64,000 nucleotides of DNA. It comes from Epiperipatus broadwayi (Eukaryota; Onychophora; Udeonychophora; Euonychophora; Peripatidae). The translations under genes and the position numbers were made by a program. The stretch is taken from assembly GCA_028023455.1 (NCBI GenBank), contig JAQFVV010006231.1, forward strand, positions 7,022,036 through 7,086,035, written 5' to 3'. Below are positions 48,752 to 60,930 of the stretch, piece by piece. Below the pieces are notes generated by a model. The model had not been told where the DNA came from and searched no databases. It was given only the letters and a program-made list of their open reading frames with translations. How positions within the stretch are numbered: the stretch's first letter is position 1; each line of letters begins with the position of its first letter.

Positions 48752-49700
48752 AACTAAAATACCATCATCACAAAACTTCAGGAAAAACATTATTTTATGG
48801 GTTTTATTATTATTATTTTGCTTTGACTTCATTTAAGCTGTTTTCCATTATTGCTAATAAAATTTCTCATGAAATGTTTACATTCATCATACTTATTAAA
48901 AAAATTTTTTTTTCAATCATTGTTGGTAAATATATTATTTTTAGACTTTTTCTAAATAAATTACATTCTTTTTGTGCTTTCAAACATATTTTATTATTTT
49001 AATGCTTTTGTTTTGTTTTTGATTTTTACCAAAAATATTAAACATATCGGGTTTTTTTTTTTTTGGTACATTTGTTATTGCCAGTTGCATTAACAGGTAG
49101 AACATACACTTTGGAAATAATTTATATATTGGACTATTCCCATCATGTAATATAAGTATTGAATGTCTTCAGAAAAAATTAACTTTATTTAACTATTCCA
49201 AATACAGTCAACTGTTAGTAATAGCACACAAGTTAATATATGCACAATGTATTATTCTCCCTGTTCAGTTGTTGCTGGCCTGACAAGTGACAGTATTAGC
49301 ATGGGCATTGAACCTGAACCCTTAGATTCTTGAATTTTAAGCTAAGGCTCTAACCAATTGACCCATCCTGCCAAAGGCAACAGTAAATAGAAATTTCATT
49401 TATTTATCTACAAGATTACTCTTGATTTCTCCACTTTTTTCTAAGAACAAAGTAGATTAATGGTTTCCATACATTATGTATAGTCACACTAGGTTGACTT
49501 ATAGGGTTGTTCTCAATTGTAATGTGAGCAGCTTCTTTAAATTTTCTTCTTTGTACTTTTCTTTTTTGTCTAGTATTTTTGTAATTTTCCAATTGAACAT
49601 ATGTTCACTAGTACATACATAGTCTGCTGATGGAAATAGTTCACTATATAAATACAACTAAAATACCATCATCACAAACCTTTAGGAAAACACTTTTTTT
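48752..49700. repeat. Short dispersed repeat pair flanking a SINE
   Basis: AACTAAAATACCATCATCAC with the following (A)CTT.AGGAAAA occurs at 48752-48786 and 49656-49692, on either side of the SINE at 49260-49540. The direct repeat may mark an older duplication or two ends of a larger insertion. Confidence 0.5.
49260..49540 (-). repeat. SINE family 2, full copy with leader
   Basis: Read on the minus strand, it matches 1-290 through leader, tRNA-like core (GGATGGGTCAATTGGTTAGA, B-box region GGTTCAGGTTCAATGCCC) and tail CTTGTCAGGCCAGCAAC. Agreement across the leader shows that the unit is larger than its tRNA part. Confidence 0.75.
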
Positions 49701-50757
49701 TAATACACTAAGACTGATTAGTTATCTGGTTTTATTTTTATTTTAAAATCCTTTATATATGTAATAATTCTTATAAAGATATAGTTATTAATAAATAGTA
49801 GAAAAAAGTTTGCTAATAAATATTTTGTCTTTACATTTTTTACTTAAGTCTTCTGGCACAGCATTATCATATTAGTCTATAACCTTCCAAAGGAAGTAAT
49901 GACATCATATGAAACACTTCAATATCCTACTCCATACATCATAATTCTAGATAATATGTAACTTCTCGTGGAAATCATGGTCAATCTGATTTGTCCATCA
50001 TAAAGGAATCTGTACAATTTCAAATCAGGAAATATTCTTGGAGATTTTATTAAGTCTTTCAATTTGTCCAATGATCATTAGGTTTGGCAATCCAATCTTT
50101 AAAACCTACAATAAAAAATGATAAATGAAGTGAATTATCAAATCTAAATATTTACTATTTAAATAGAAGAAACATTGAAATTTGAATCAATAAAAATGTC
50201 CTATAAGATTTAGTGCAATAATAGCTTGGTAGACTCAAGGGCTTAAGATTGATGGAACAAAGCTTTAGCATTTTGTTGCATGAATGAACATAACTTACTA
50301 AACAAAAATAGAATGCTGTACTTAGGCTATTGTCAGGCTCCATAGATGTCAGATAGTGTAACAGCCTTTAATTATGAAGGCTGTGATTAAGTAAACAATG
50401 CCTGACTAAGAACTCCTGCTACTTATAGAATAGTATATTGGTTCAGCAAAAGATAATTCACCTAAGTTATTGTAGGATCTGGTTGTCATGAACTTCTTAT
50501 GCCATCAAACATCTCCTTATACTGACTGTGATAATGGAATTGTGTATTTGTTCGATAACATTTTCATAAATGCACAACATTTCTGACTCCAATTTCATTT
50601 TTTTTTTAGTTTAAGCCCTTGAGAATTAAGAAAGCAATGATGAAGAAATGCTTAGTAGGCTGTCAGTCTTTAATTGTGATCTCTACTTGAGGCAATACAA
50701 TTAAAAATGATCATCAAAAATGGAAAGAAGCTCAATCCGATATTCTGCTTTTACATA
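49701..50757. other. AT-rich spacer, nothing recognised
   Basis: No family motif or long frame seen. Confidence 0.35.
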
Positions 50758-51045
50758 TATTTAAATAAATCAATGATATAATATTAAAAATCTTTATATA
50801 ACAGCAATAATATATATAATACACGAAAAGCTCTTTTTGGCAAATATTAATTTTTGCCCTTTTCAATGTGCTTTAACTAATTTACAATTATGATCTAGAT
50901 TGAATGTAGATCGTAATTATAAATTAGGTGAAGCACATTGAAAAGGGCACAAATATTTGCCAAAAGAAGCTTTGTGTATGATTATTATTATATATATTAT
51001 TGCTGTTATATAAAGATATTTTATATCTTTTGATTTATTTAATTA
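50758..51045. repeat. Large palindrome FB-C, 288 bp
   Basis: Arms of about 135 bp meet near 50900. Pairs include CTTTATATAACAGCAATAAT with its inverse near 51000-51020, TTTTGGCAAATATT / AATATTTGCCAAAA, and GCCCTTTTCAATGTGCTT / AAGCACATTGAAAAGGGC. The centre is a short AT hairpin. No coding capacity. Confidence 0.85.
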
Positions 51046-51680
51046 TAAATGAGTCAGTTTGTAACTGGATTTCATACAGTAATTTTAGGTATTAAAGATT
51101 GTATGTTTAGGAAGTCCTGCTTAGGGATTCTACTGCCTACCATGAAAATTCAAGTATCTAAAAATGTGGCTTAAAAATGGTCTATCTCACACAGTCTGGC
51201 TAGGTTGTTATATCTAGTAGATTACTAATTTCATCAGTAGAAATAATAATAATAGTAATAATATCAGTAGTAGTGATAATACAAGAAGCAGTGGTAGTAT
51301 TAAAGGTAAGTACTATATATCTTTTTTTTAAAATGTAGGTATATGACATGTGTGAACTTACTTGATACAGATTCTCAAGAACTGCATTGGAAGCTAAGGA
51401 GTTCTCAAAATTTAAGACCAATATAGCTATTTTTAATTAAACTTATCCTCCATAGGAAGGAATTTTAAAAGAACAAATAGATAAATGCAAGTTTTATTGG
51501 AAAGGCTAGTTGATAAGTTAAAGGAGAATGCATAATGTTTGATTTGCTGTAAAGCCTAATTTTGTATCTTCTATTGTTGGAATTCTTTGTTGTGTCAAAC
51601 TTTAAATTCAGAGAAGGAAAGCTTTAATCCTTATTAGATAACATTATTACAGTAATCCTATTAAAATGTCAAATTTTTCT
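51046..51680. other. AT-rich spacer, nothing recognised
   Basis: Minus-strand frame at 51200-51421 is Thr/Ile-rich low-complexity sequence. Confidence 0.35.
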
Positions 51681-52930
51681 TTTTCAAGACTTTAATGCAC
51701 ATATTGGTAAAAATAATTGATTTTGACCAAACTTTATAAAAAACAATAGCATTGGTGCTATAAGTTTAAATAATTTATTATTGAATTTATGCATTATGCA
51801 TGTACTGACTATCACACACACTTTGTTTAGTCAGAAAAATTGTTATAAAGAAACATGGATGCATTCATACTCCTCAAAAAAAAAATAGCATTTAATAGTT
51901 AGTTATTGAATAGATCACCAATTAATATGCTGCAAGATTAAAATGATAAATGCTTTAAAAAATAGATATTATTCCACTCTAATTCATAGGAAAATTGATG
52001 TTTGTTCTTTAGAAGAGTTTGTTATATGTACTAAATTTTAACAAATATTAGATACTAAAATTTTTAATTTGGATCTTCAAAATTGCCATTTTATGGAAAT
52101 ATGTAATTCTCTTATAAATTGTGTTATGGATACAAATAAATCTATTCCTGGATTCATTAAAAAAAAAGAATCATGACTAGTTTTCTGGAAATGATCTTAT
52201 TATTAGTGATTTGATTAAAAAGAAATATGTAGCATTTTCTGTTCACAAGAATAATAGATTAGATGTGTAGCTTCATAATAATTAAAACGATCTGAAGACA
52301 GAAATTCAATGATTTGGTGAATTAAAACTGCAAAGAATATACAGACATTAGATGATCATGATGATTGTAGTTTAATGAATTGAAGGCAACTTAACAATTC
52401 TATGAATGATGACAATAATATTTTAACCATATTTTAATCATCTTTTGAAAAAAGATACAAGAATTGTCATGACAACTTTTAATACAAATTCATTTTATCT
52501 ATTCATTTAAATTTGGACAAAAATAATCAGCTTAGTGAAATGGAAAGGCTACAGATCCTGATGGAATAATTGATGGAGACATTTCAAAATATGGTGATGA
52601 TATGGTAGCTTCATAAATATTGGATTTTTATTTGAGAATATATGAAACCATGAAGCTGTGCCACCTAATCTTAAGAATGCTTTTAGTGTTCCAATCTTTA
52701 AAAATAAAGGAAATAGACATGGTTGCAGTAATTATCAAGGATTATCAATACTATTGAATGTACTTTGAAAATTTTTATTAAATAGATTGTTTCTAGTTAT
52801 AGATAAATGGTTATCAGAGATTCGTTGTGGTTTTAGAGAATCAAGAAGCACTGTAGATATAGTTTTTGTTGCCAAGTAAATGCAAGAAAAGTACCAAAAC
52901 CAAAGAAATGCTTTTTTATATTATAATGGT
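51681..52930 (+). pseudogene. LINE endonuclease-RT remnant (CR1/L2/Jockey-like type)
   Basis: Plus-strand pieces in order: FQDFNAHIGKNN (GDFNAHIG endonuclease motif) near 51688; TWMHSYSS, corresponding to the TWMHPRS block, near 51855; NGKATDPDGI near 52545, the RT domain start; and NAFSVPIFKNKGNRHGCSNY with QGLSILLNVL near 52680-52760. IRCGFRESRSTVDIVFVAK and MQEKYQNQ follow near 52820-52900. The copy stops before the catalytic YADD block, and many stops break it. Copies of this LINE type were probably autonomous retrotransposons. Confidence 0.7.
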
Positions 52931-53227
52931 ATAGGGAAAATGGGAAATATGGAGAGATAGAAAATCATCATCCTAATTTAACACAAATATAAAAAGATAT
53001 AACAGGATAAAAAAGAGCATGAGATCAACAGAGAACAAAAATATAAGTAGTTATAACAAATATACTTATAAGATACACCATCCGCATTACACATAAATAA
53101 TCAAATCATCAGCAATCATCCCTTGTAACTGTTATCAAACATTCAGTAACACTCATACACATATTTAAAAAAGACATATGGCATTATTGCTCAGAAATGT
53201 ATAAGAACTTTGAACACCAGACTTGTG
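52931..53227. other. AT-rich spacer
   Basis: Directly follows the truncation point of the LINE remnant. Nothing recognised. Confidence 0.3.
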
Positions 53228-53440
53228 AGCACCAGAATTGATCTTGGGACTTCTTGATCTCAAGTTGGCCACTCTAATAACTATTCCAAACCATGCAGAG
53301 TACCTGTATACATAATAAGTGCACACATATGTGTTTATTTAATTGATCCTGGCACCTTCGGATCTCAAGTTGGACACTCTATCAACTACTCCAAACCATA
53401 TAGAGCACCCGTATATATAATAAGCACGTGTGCATACTTA
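53228..53440 (-). repeat. Tandem pair of tRNA-like repeat units
   Basis: Two units of about 100-110 bp. The second, on the minus strand, reads TGGAGTAGTTGATAGAGTGT (A-box-like), CCAACTTGAGATCCGAAGG and GTGCCAGGATCAATT (B-box-like). The first has the same order with substitutions. The spacers also match (CCGTATATATAATAAGCAC / CTGTATACATAATAAGTGC). Likely a tRNA-derived SINE duplicated in tandem. Confidence 0.65.
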
Positions 53441-54664
53441 AATATAACATAAAATATTTTGTTTACCAATTCTAATTACTTTTACCTAGTAAGTTACATA
53501 TTTTAAAATGTAAAACAAAAGTTTTTTTTTAAAAAAAACAGCAAATATATATATATTATCTTTGAAAATCCTGTATAAAATATCCTTTTTTCAGATTATT
53601 CTTAACCATATTCATCTTAGCTAGAAAGTTGCTTTATTTCTAACTTTTGTCCTCTAGCTTAAAGAAACTTCCTCAAATTTGTTTCCATCGGTTAATTGCT
53701 TTAATTTCATTCAAAATTATCTATACTTAATCATTACAGCCGATGTTAAATATTTCTTATAGGCAATAAGTAGAAGTAGACTCTCTTTAACTGCAAAATT
53801 AATGATTGAGATATCATCAGCTATTTTTTTTCCTCAGTGCTTAATATCTTCATTCGTAAAATAAATATCAGCATGAACAATCTTTATACAACTGTCGATA
53901 ATTATACATTAGTACTTCTTTGCATATAGATGAAAGAACATATCTATAGAACTTAGCACAATAGTCACTCAGTAAATTAGCTAGTACTGAAATCTCTCAG
54001 TGTGTTCTACCATAATCATGTTCATGATAGAATTGTAGATTGACTTAATGATACTTTTGGAATAGGCACATTTCAATAAATGTTGACAATTGGTCGGCCC
54101 CATTTAGTCTCTATAGTTTGATGGACCTCAGGCAAGCAAGCAGTCTAGTACATGCATATGGGCTATGAATTACAGAAAACAGTTACTTCCATGTGGGTTC
54201 AAAGTTGATCGAAGTGAAACTTAACAGCAGCTAACTTGCACTTTATATCTTCATTCTCTTTATAACTTAACAATTAGTCTTTTTTTTAAAACCCACTTCT
54301 TATAGTTTATAGCAGAATTTAAAAACAGGATAACTAAGTAAATTTTTTTAATTTTTTTTATGTTGATCGGAAAAACAGCACATGAATAACTTTTTTCAAT
54401 TTACATTAATCAATAGTAGTTTTAATTAGGAAAAAGTTTGTGCCTTAATCCAATTAAAAATAGATAGGAGAATTTATAAATACTATTTACTACAAAATGA
54501 AACAAGCTTGTTTTAGATTTTTTTTTTAATTATCAAAATCAGAATTAAATAAAACATAAAATAGACATTTTTTGTGTTTCATTAAAAATACAATGATTTA
54601 TAATAATTTTAAATACCAAAATTATTATTTAATCATTAATCTGTTATTCCTGTGTATATTTTTA
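53441..54664. other. AT-rich stretch, nothing recognised
   Basis: No motif found on either strand. Confidence 0.35.
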
Positions 54665-55446
54665 GTAGTTGTAACTTACACCACATGTGGTCGCTGGGTG
54701 ATGCTGTAGTACCATCAACAAGCCACAAGAAGCCTGCAAGTGATAAAAAATTAAAAAAATGCTGACAGGAACAAAAAATAAAAAATAAAAACACTAAAAT
54801 CATCGATGGAACAAAAAATATAAAAAAATTCCCTCAAATCATCACAATAAAAAAAACACTGAAATAAGTCAAACGTAAAAATGATCCCCCCCCCCCATGA
54901 AGAATTTCTAACCAAAAGTAGCTGAAATGGACAAATTGAAATGACTAAATTGCACAATTCCTTCTAAAATACAAATTACAAAAAAAAAAAAAAACAAGAA
55001 AAGGCTATGAAATTCAAATTACCACAAAAACAGTAAAACTCTCTAAAAAATGAACAATGGTGGATGGGTCTTCAATAAAAAGGCGCGTGAGTTACCAAAT
55101 CAGAATTTCATCAATATTTAGCTTGCAAAATTTGCAAATATACATCATCATTGATGGAACAAAAAATAAAATCCCCTCAAATCATCGATGGAACAATAAA
55201 TAAATAAAAAAAAAACTGAAATAAGTCAAACATAAAAATGACCCCTCTCCAATGAAGAATTTCTAACCAAAAGTAACTGAAATGGACAAATTGAAATGAC
55301 TAAATCCCACAATTCCTTCTAAAATACAAACTAAAAAAAACCAAGGAAAGGCCATGAAATTCGAATTACAACAAAAACAGAAAAACTATTATGTAAATGT
55401 CTAAAAAAGTCACCCAGCAGCCACATGTGGCATAAGTTACAACTAC
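54665..55446. mobile_element. MITE, 782 bp, with 37-bp TIRs and internal duplication
   Basis: Ends 54665-54701 and 55410-55446 are inverted matches at about 33 of 37 positions (start GTAGTTGTAACTTA, inner GCTGGGTGA, with the palindrome CCACATGTGG). The interior holds two direct repeats of about 250 bp (54795-55045 and 55145-55395) sharing ATGAAGAATTTCTAACCAAA and TGGACAAATTGAAATGACTA. No transposase. TATATTTT-type sequence on both sides may be the TSD, but the fit is not exact. Superfamily unknown. Confidence 0.8.
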
Positions 55447-58400
55447 CTATATTTTAAAGAAAAATCTACAATAAATTTATTTTGCGCTCATTTCTTTTCT
55501 TTTCAAACTTTATATATATATATTGAAACATTTTTTTTTTGTCTAACATCTTGTTTCAACTACTATGTTCCATAGTAATATTTATCATCACATTAAATCC
55601 CTCCAAGTCCATGTATATTAATGTATATTTACATATGTGTATGTATATTTATATTTATATATTTGCATAAGTCTAGATATATTAATATCTGTATGCATAT
55701 TATTACATAATGCATATACAGTACTTAGTAATAAATTGTATAATAAAATTAAAAGTAAGTGGTGTAAACATTATTGCATGTGTAGGAGAACATCTGCATA
55801 TATGTGAATGAAGCTGCAATGCAATAGATTTTATAAGTATTGCAACACAATTAAATTATTTTATCTTTAATTTATTAAAATAGAAATGTACACATTTCTT
55901 TTATTTAACTTAAAATTTGCATATAAATTTTCAATTCTAGAGGTGATGAGATTATATATATAGCAGAATGTTTATAAAATTTAAATGTCTTAAAAGATTG
56001 GCCATTACTTGGAAGTCTCACACCCCATGCACCTAGTTTAATTTGTATGGGGACCAAGATCAGATTCTAAAATAATTCTAAAATAAATGCTAAGACAAAG
56101 CAAAAATGTTCTATTTATGAATTACTTAGATTGTGCCTTTGTCTTTTCTAAAGTTAATGAAACTATGTTAAAACTTAAGATTAAAAACTTAAAACTGTAA
56201 CAAACTTAATAGATTTTGCAAGGGGAATCAAAGAGTTAATATGAAAAAGCCCAAAATTGAGTACAAAAAGGTTCACTCTCTAAATTTATGAAGAAGTTGC
56301 TGTCAATAACTACACCCATCAAAACTTTGAAAATGAGTGACTAAGGAAGTCCAACAACTTTGCCATCTTCCTTTGCAAAACTGGTCTATAAAAATGGAGG
56401 AGTTTGAGACCTATAGTCCACCAAAAAGACATCAAAGAGGCTGCCTAGAGAAGTAACATGCCACTACAATGCCAGATAGCTCAGCCAAAGAAGATTATTG
56501 GTAACATTTCTTCCCACAGAGCTCTTTAAAATAAATCTAAAATTAAAATTATTCTAAAAGTTCCTTAAGCTAGCTATTGAAATTGAACTTTTATAATTTA
56601 TAGCATCTAAATGTTTCAACTAAATTAAACTAAACTCTGTAATAATTTAATGTAACTTTAAATTATTAATAATAGTTGTAACAGTGTTGCCTATTTAATG
56701 AATATTTATAATTTACTAATTTTCCTAAACATAATAACTGTAATCAGTTATTATATCAGTCATGCCAATTTTATTTTATATTGTTTGTTTATTTCATTGA
56801 TTACGATGTGCCATAATTTAAAATGGAGATTATTAATATTAATAATTGAGAGAGATGATTAGAAGCTCTCACGTAATTGATTCTGCTGCTTATTTAGTGA
56901 AGATAAATCTCCATTTTGATATTTATTCTATATTGTAACGGTATATAAAAATGCCATTACATTAATTTAAAATAAAATCTTAAAGTTCATAAATAAAAAT
57001 AAAATCTATTAAAAAAAACAACTAAATGCTAAAATTAAAATGTTTTGTTAAACGTATATATTCGCACAGATTCAAAACTTTAAAAATATTTTTTTTAAAA
57101 AACAAATAAATAAGTATTTGAACATATTTTTTTATAAAAAAGTACAAGATTTAAAGATAAAATATTTTTGTAGATGGAAATGATTGTTTATTAATTATCC
57201 AAAAGCTGTGTAATTAAAAAGTCAGATCAAAAATAGATAAGAGAATAAAGAGATTTTAGCTTGACCAATGGAAGCAAATAAAGGCCCGGACCATAATGAA
57301 AAAATGGAACAGTGACATTTTTGTTTGTGGAATCCATAGGAGGACTATAAAAAGAAAAATATTGAGTTCCAGTGAGTTTTCCAACTTGATTTGGTAAGAA
57401 GAATGACAAGATGCACTTGTCATTCTCTATCACTTATTTAAAAAATGAAAAGACTGTGATACCAGAACCAGCTAATGCCACCTTCAGAACATTATCTTCC
57501 AATGGAGATGTCGTGGGAATTAAAAAACAGGAACCTGGACTCTTCTACCGTAAGCTATATGAACTGAAAAATTTTTAAAATCATAAAATTAATTAAGAAC
57601 TTTCGTCAAGAGTTGACAAATTAATAAACAAGCCAACTTAAATGTTAAAATGGACTCTTATCTGACTTTTGTAAGTTTTTAGATCAAATTAATAATGTTT
57701 AAATGTATATGTTTTGCGTTGATAAACATCATTTCCATTATTTTTTTTCCTTATTGTATAAATTATTTAAATGATGAATTAAGTTGGGTATAGCGTTGCA
57801 TGGATCGTTAACGGTTGTGTTGCTGTTTCATATTTGATTGGAATATATAGTCATTGCGGCATCTTATGTTGAATGTACTGGCTTCTGTATTCCCTCTGCA
57901 ATTGACGTTATCGATGACTTTGTATTTTGATCGGTTATGTTTATTCTGGAACGTTTTGACATGTCTATCAATCTATACGAATATAAAAAATTGTTAAATT
58001 CATCTGAATGTATCTAAAGTTAAATTTAGGTTGGGTGAGCTATATAGTTTGTAAAGTTAATATATAGTTTAAGGGAGGGTATCTTAGGTTATTCTTTGTA
58101 GTTGAATTAGCTCAATGAATTGGATATATTTGTGTAATTAGTAGATGTATATGAGATCCGCAATGGGCAGTTATATATAACCACTTTGTTTGCTATGATT
58201 TTGTAAGTTGCAAAGAAATCATTTATGGAGTTTTTTGTTTATTGTTCTACTCGCAATAGATGTAGCATTTGTTTGTGGAGAGACAATGTCTTCTCTAACT
58301 CTACTTACTGTTCAGATGTACATTCCTGACAGTATAGTATTTTGTGTTGTCATATTTTCATGCTACATTGAATACATAAATGTATCAGATGGATTGGGCG

Positions 58401-60016
58401 GTTTGACTGGAACTTTTGGCTAAGGTTAAATAAGGGAAAGAATATTTTCTTTTCAAATGAGATCTATGTAGTCTATTCATACTGACTCACTAAATAAATA
58501 TTAAACTCATTATTGATCTATTTAAATGTAAAATTAAAGATTAATATAAAAATCTAAAATGTTAAACTTATTCCTCAAATTAGATGATTTTATATGTGCG
58601 TAAATAAATAAATATTTTTATGTGTTAATTTCTGGCAGTAGCTTTTATTCTTTTATATTTAAGATATAAATTATATTTTATTATCTCTGCTACTCCCTGA
58701 GCTAGTGACTTGGGCTAACGATCTAAATTTAAATAAAGTGGAATCTTAAAGTGTATCTGCTATTTATAAATTTTTCTAGGTTCAAATGCCTAGATGTGTG
58801 TAGTGAGTTGTTAGATTTTCATTCATTTGTTTATATATATGTATATTTAGTTAAGCTACTATGTTTTAGCTTATTATGGTTTGCATGTTAATAAATATGT
58901 ATAGTTAATAATCACAAGAATGATATTATAAAAGCATATTATTAATAAGTAAATTAAACCCCAAATATGCTTTTCTCCCCCTTAGTTCATTATATAAACT
59001 ATCCAGATTGAATTTTTAAACTAGATTACATTAATAAAATCCTTCTTAGCATGTGTATGCTAATTAGTGAACTGGGATAAGGTAGTTTCACAGAATGAAA
59101 CTAAAGTATTTAGCACACTAGTTTAATATTAATATTATTTAGTAAGCATTACCAATATGTTCTTATAAAGCACACACATGCAATATGCCTTGCTATATAT
59201 ATTTTCTTTATTAAAATGAGGTTTCTGGTTTAATGCCATCCCATTAATATTAGTTTGGGCAACTCTTCTAGAACTGGAAAATAAGAGTCCAGAATGCATA
59301 TTAAGCTGCCCCAATCTCCCAAACTAAATGTTCTTCATATTGTGATAGCAAGTCATACAGTCCATGAGAACTGAGTGCTTGGTACTGAATCCCATGACTA
59401 ATTCACATTCAAGCTGCAACTTTATTTACTTAATGTAGCACCCTAATATCAGAAGCTTTGTTACGAATACCAGTTCATCCCTCCATTATTATTCAGTTCA
59501 GCATTGATCTGGACACCAGATTTAGTTTATTTTAATAATGTGCATAGAGAACATATTTATTGCTCGTTATGTATAAGTTAACCAATAAGTTATAGTATGT
59601 CAGTTATCATTCTTGTAAGATTTAACTCATCACAAATCAAGGATAGATGGCATACCATATTCAGGCATGCTTATGAACACAGATATTAGTTTGTAATAAA
59701 CTTTGAAATTAAACTTAGAGTTAAATTATTAAAGTGCATCATAAAAGATGAGACTTTGTACTAACTCAGCTCCTCATTGTAAGATACCTGTGCCTGTAAA
59801 TCCCAATGCACTCATAATTTTGTATTAATTAACTTATGATTTGTTAATTAAAGATATTAAACTTATAATAATGTTTAGTGTATTATTCGCAATCCATTCC
59901 CAAATTTTATCCAAATCTATTCATTTTAGTATTAATTATTAATATATGCATTATCACAGCAAATCATATGTGTGTGTGTTTATTAGTTAATTGCTAATTT
60001 ATTGATAATTCCCTGA
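55447..60016. other. Long AT-rich stretch, no gene recognised
   Basis: Candidate small frames at 57227-57433 (minus) and 58208-58423 (plus, one hydrophobic segment) resemble no family and lack promoter or splice context. A short inverted pair, ATGGAGATT / AATCTCCAT, frames 56823-56915. This is the best place for an undetected host intron or regulatory DNA, but nothing positive supports that. Confidence 0.3.
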
Positions 60017-60154
60017 GTCTCATACTTTACTAAATTCAAAAGTCTGAACAAGAAGTGTGTAACAAGTCAGGAGGAAGAAAAACCTGTACTATCATCAAGG
60101 CATGCAAGAGTTCGCAGAAGACCGCGGAGATTAAAAGATTATATCTGTGATTAA
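60017..60154 (+). pseudogene. Probable Ty3/gypsy Pol C-terminal remnant
   Basis: A 45-codon frame ends QEEEKPVLSSRHARVRRRPR then RLKDYICD and a stop at 60152-60154. The pattern R.GRVR.PP.RL.DY before a stop is typical of the extreme C-terminus of Ty3/gypsy integrase. A purine-rich run (GATAGGGAGGAG) follows at 60175 and then TGCACACATATATG, as a polypurine tract and LTR start would. No upstream integrase or RT was recognised, so this rests on a short motif. Confidence 0.4.
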
Positions 60155-60734
60155 ATGAACCATTTTCTAAAGTGATAGGGAGGAGTGCACACATATATGT
60201 ACATTTTGTTGGTTCTGTAAATAAAATACATATATTTCTTGTAATTATACAGAAAACAAATAAATCTTTCCAAAAATCTAAACACTCCAGAAAATGTACA
60301 TATGCTAAGCATGCACTTAAATTCTCATTAAACTAATGTATGATAATTTATGCAGATTATACAAGTGATATAAAACTGTGTGTGTGTAGAAAAACAGAAA
60401 AGGAACCCAAGTACTTATAATGTATAGTTAAGGGTGTGTGTGCGTGTGTGAAGAAGCTTAATTAAGTCACATGTTAAGAATATATCAGTACATAAAAGAT
60501 TATCTTATTTATTGCTAAGAAGATTAGACAGTGTATTAAATTCCATCTACTAATTTCCATTTATTTTGCTTGGAGTTAATAATCTCATGTTGTTAAGTTT
60601 AAATTTGTAGGTTGTCTTTGACTACTGTATATTAATTTTTACCAATGCGTGCTCTGCTGGTATTATCAATAATACCTCCGAGTGTATAGCACCACGCATA
60701 TTTAAATTAGAATTACATGAATACAATATGACAC
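60155..60734. other. Possible decayed LTR
   Basis: Begins TG right after the purine-rich run at 60175. No matching second LTR was found in the window, so LTR identity is a guess. Confidence 0.2.
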
Positions 60735-60792
60735 ACATTATAAAAATCATTTCATTGTGCTTTTATATAAAAATCATCTCATTATGCTTTTA
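60735..60792. repeat. Two-unit tandem repeat, about 29 bp
   Basis: ATAAAAATCATTTCATTGTG then CTTTTAT, repeated as ATAAAAATCATCTCATTATG then CTTTTAT. Confidence 0.75.
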
Positions 60793-60832
60793 TTAATGTT
60801 ATTATCTTTTTATTATTGCCTCCACTATTGGA

Positions 60833-60930
60833 TTTAGTGCAATTGGTGGAGTGATGGTCTCTGGAATTCAAAGCTCAATGGATCACACCTCCAGCTTTTT
60901 TACTTCCAATGTTTGAATTTTTTGCGAATT
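60833..60930 (+). repeat. SINE-like repeat, family 3, divergent
   Basis: Contains TTGGTGGAGTGATGG, GATCACACCTCCAG and a degenerate family end CTTCCAATGTTTGAATTTT. Confidence 0.4.

Noticed and set aside
58208-58423. 71-codon frame with a hydrophobic segment, possible secreted or membrane peptide
   Set aside because: Starts at TTG rather than ATG, no homologue recognised, and no promoter or splice evidence.
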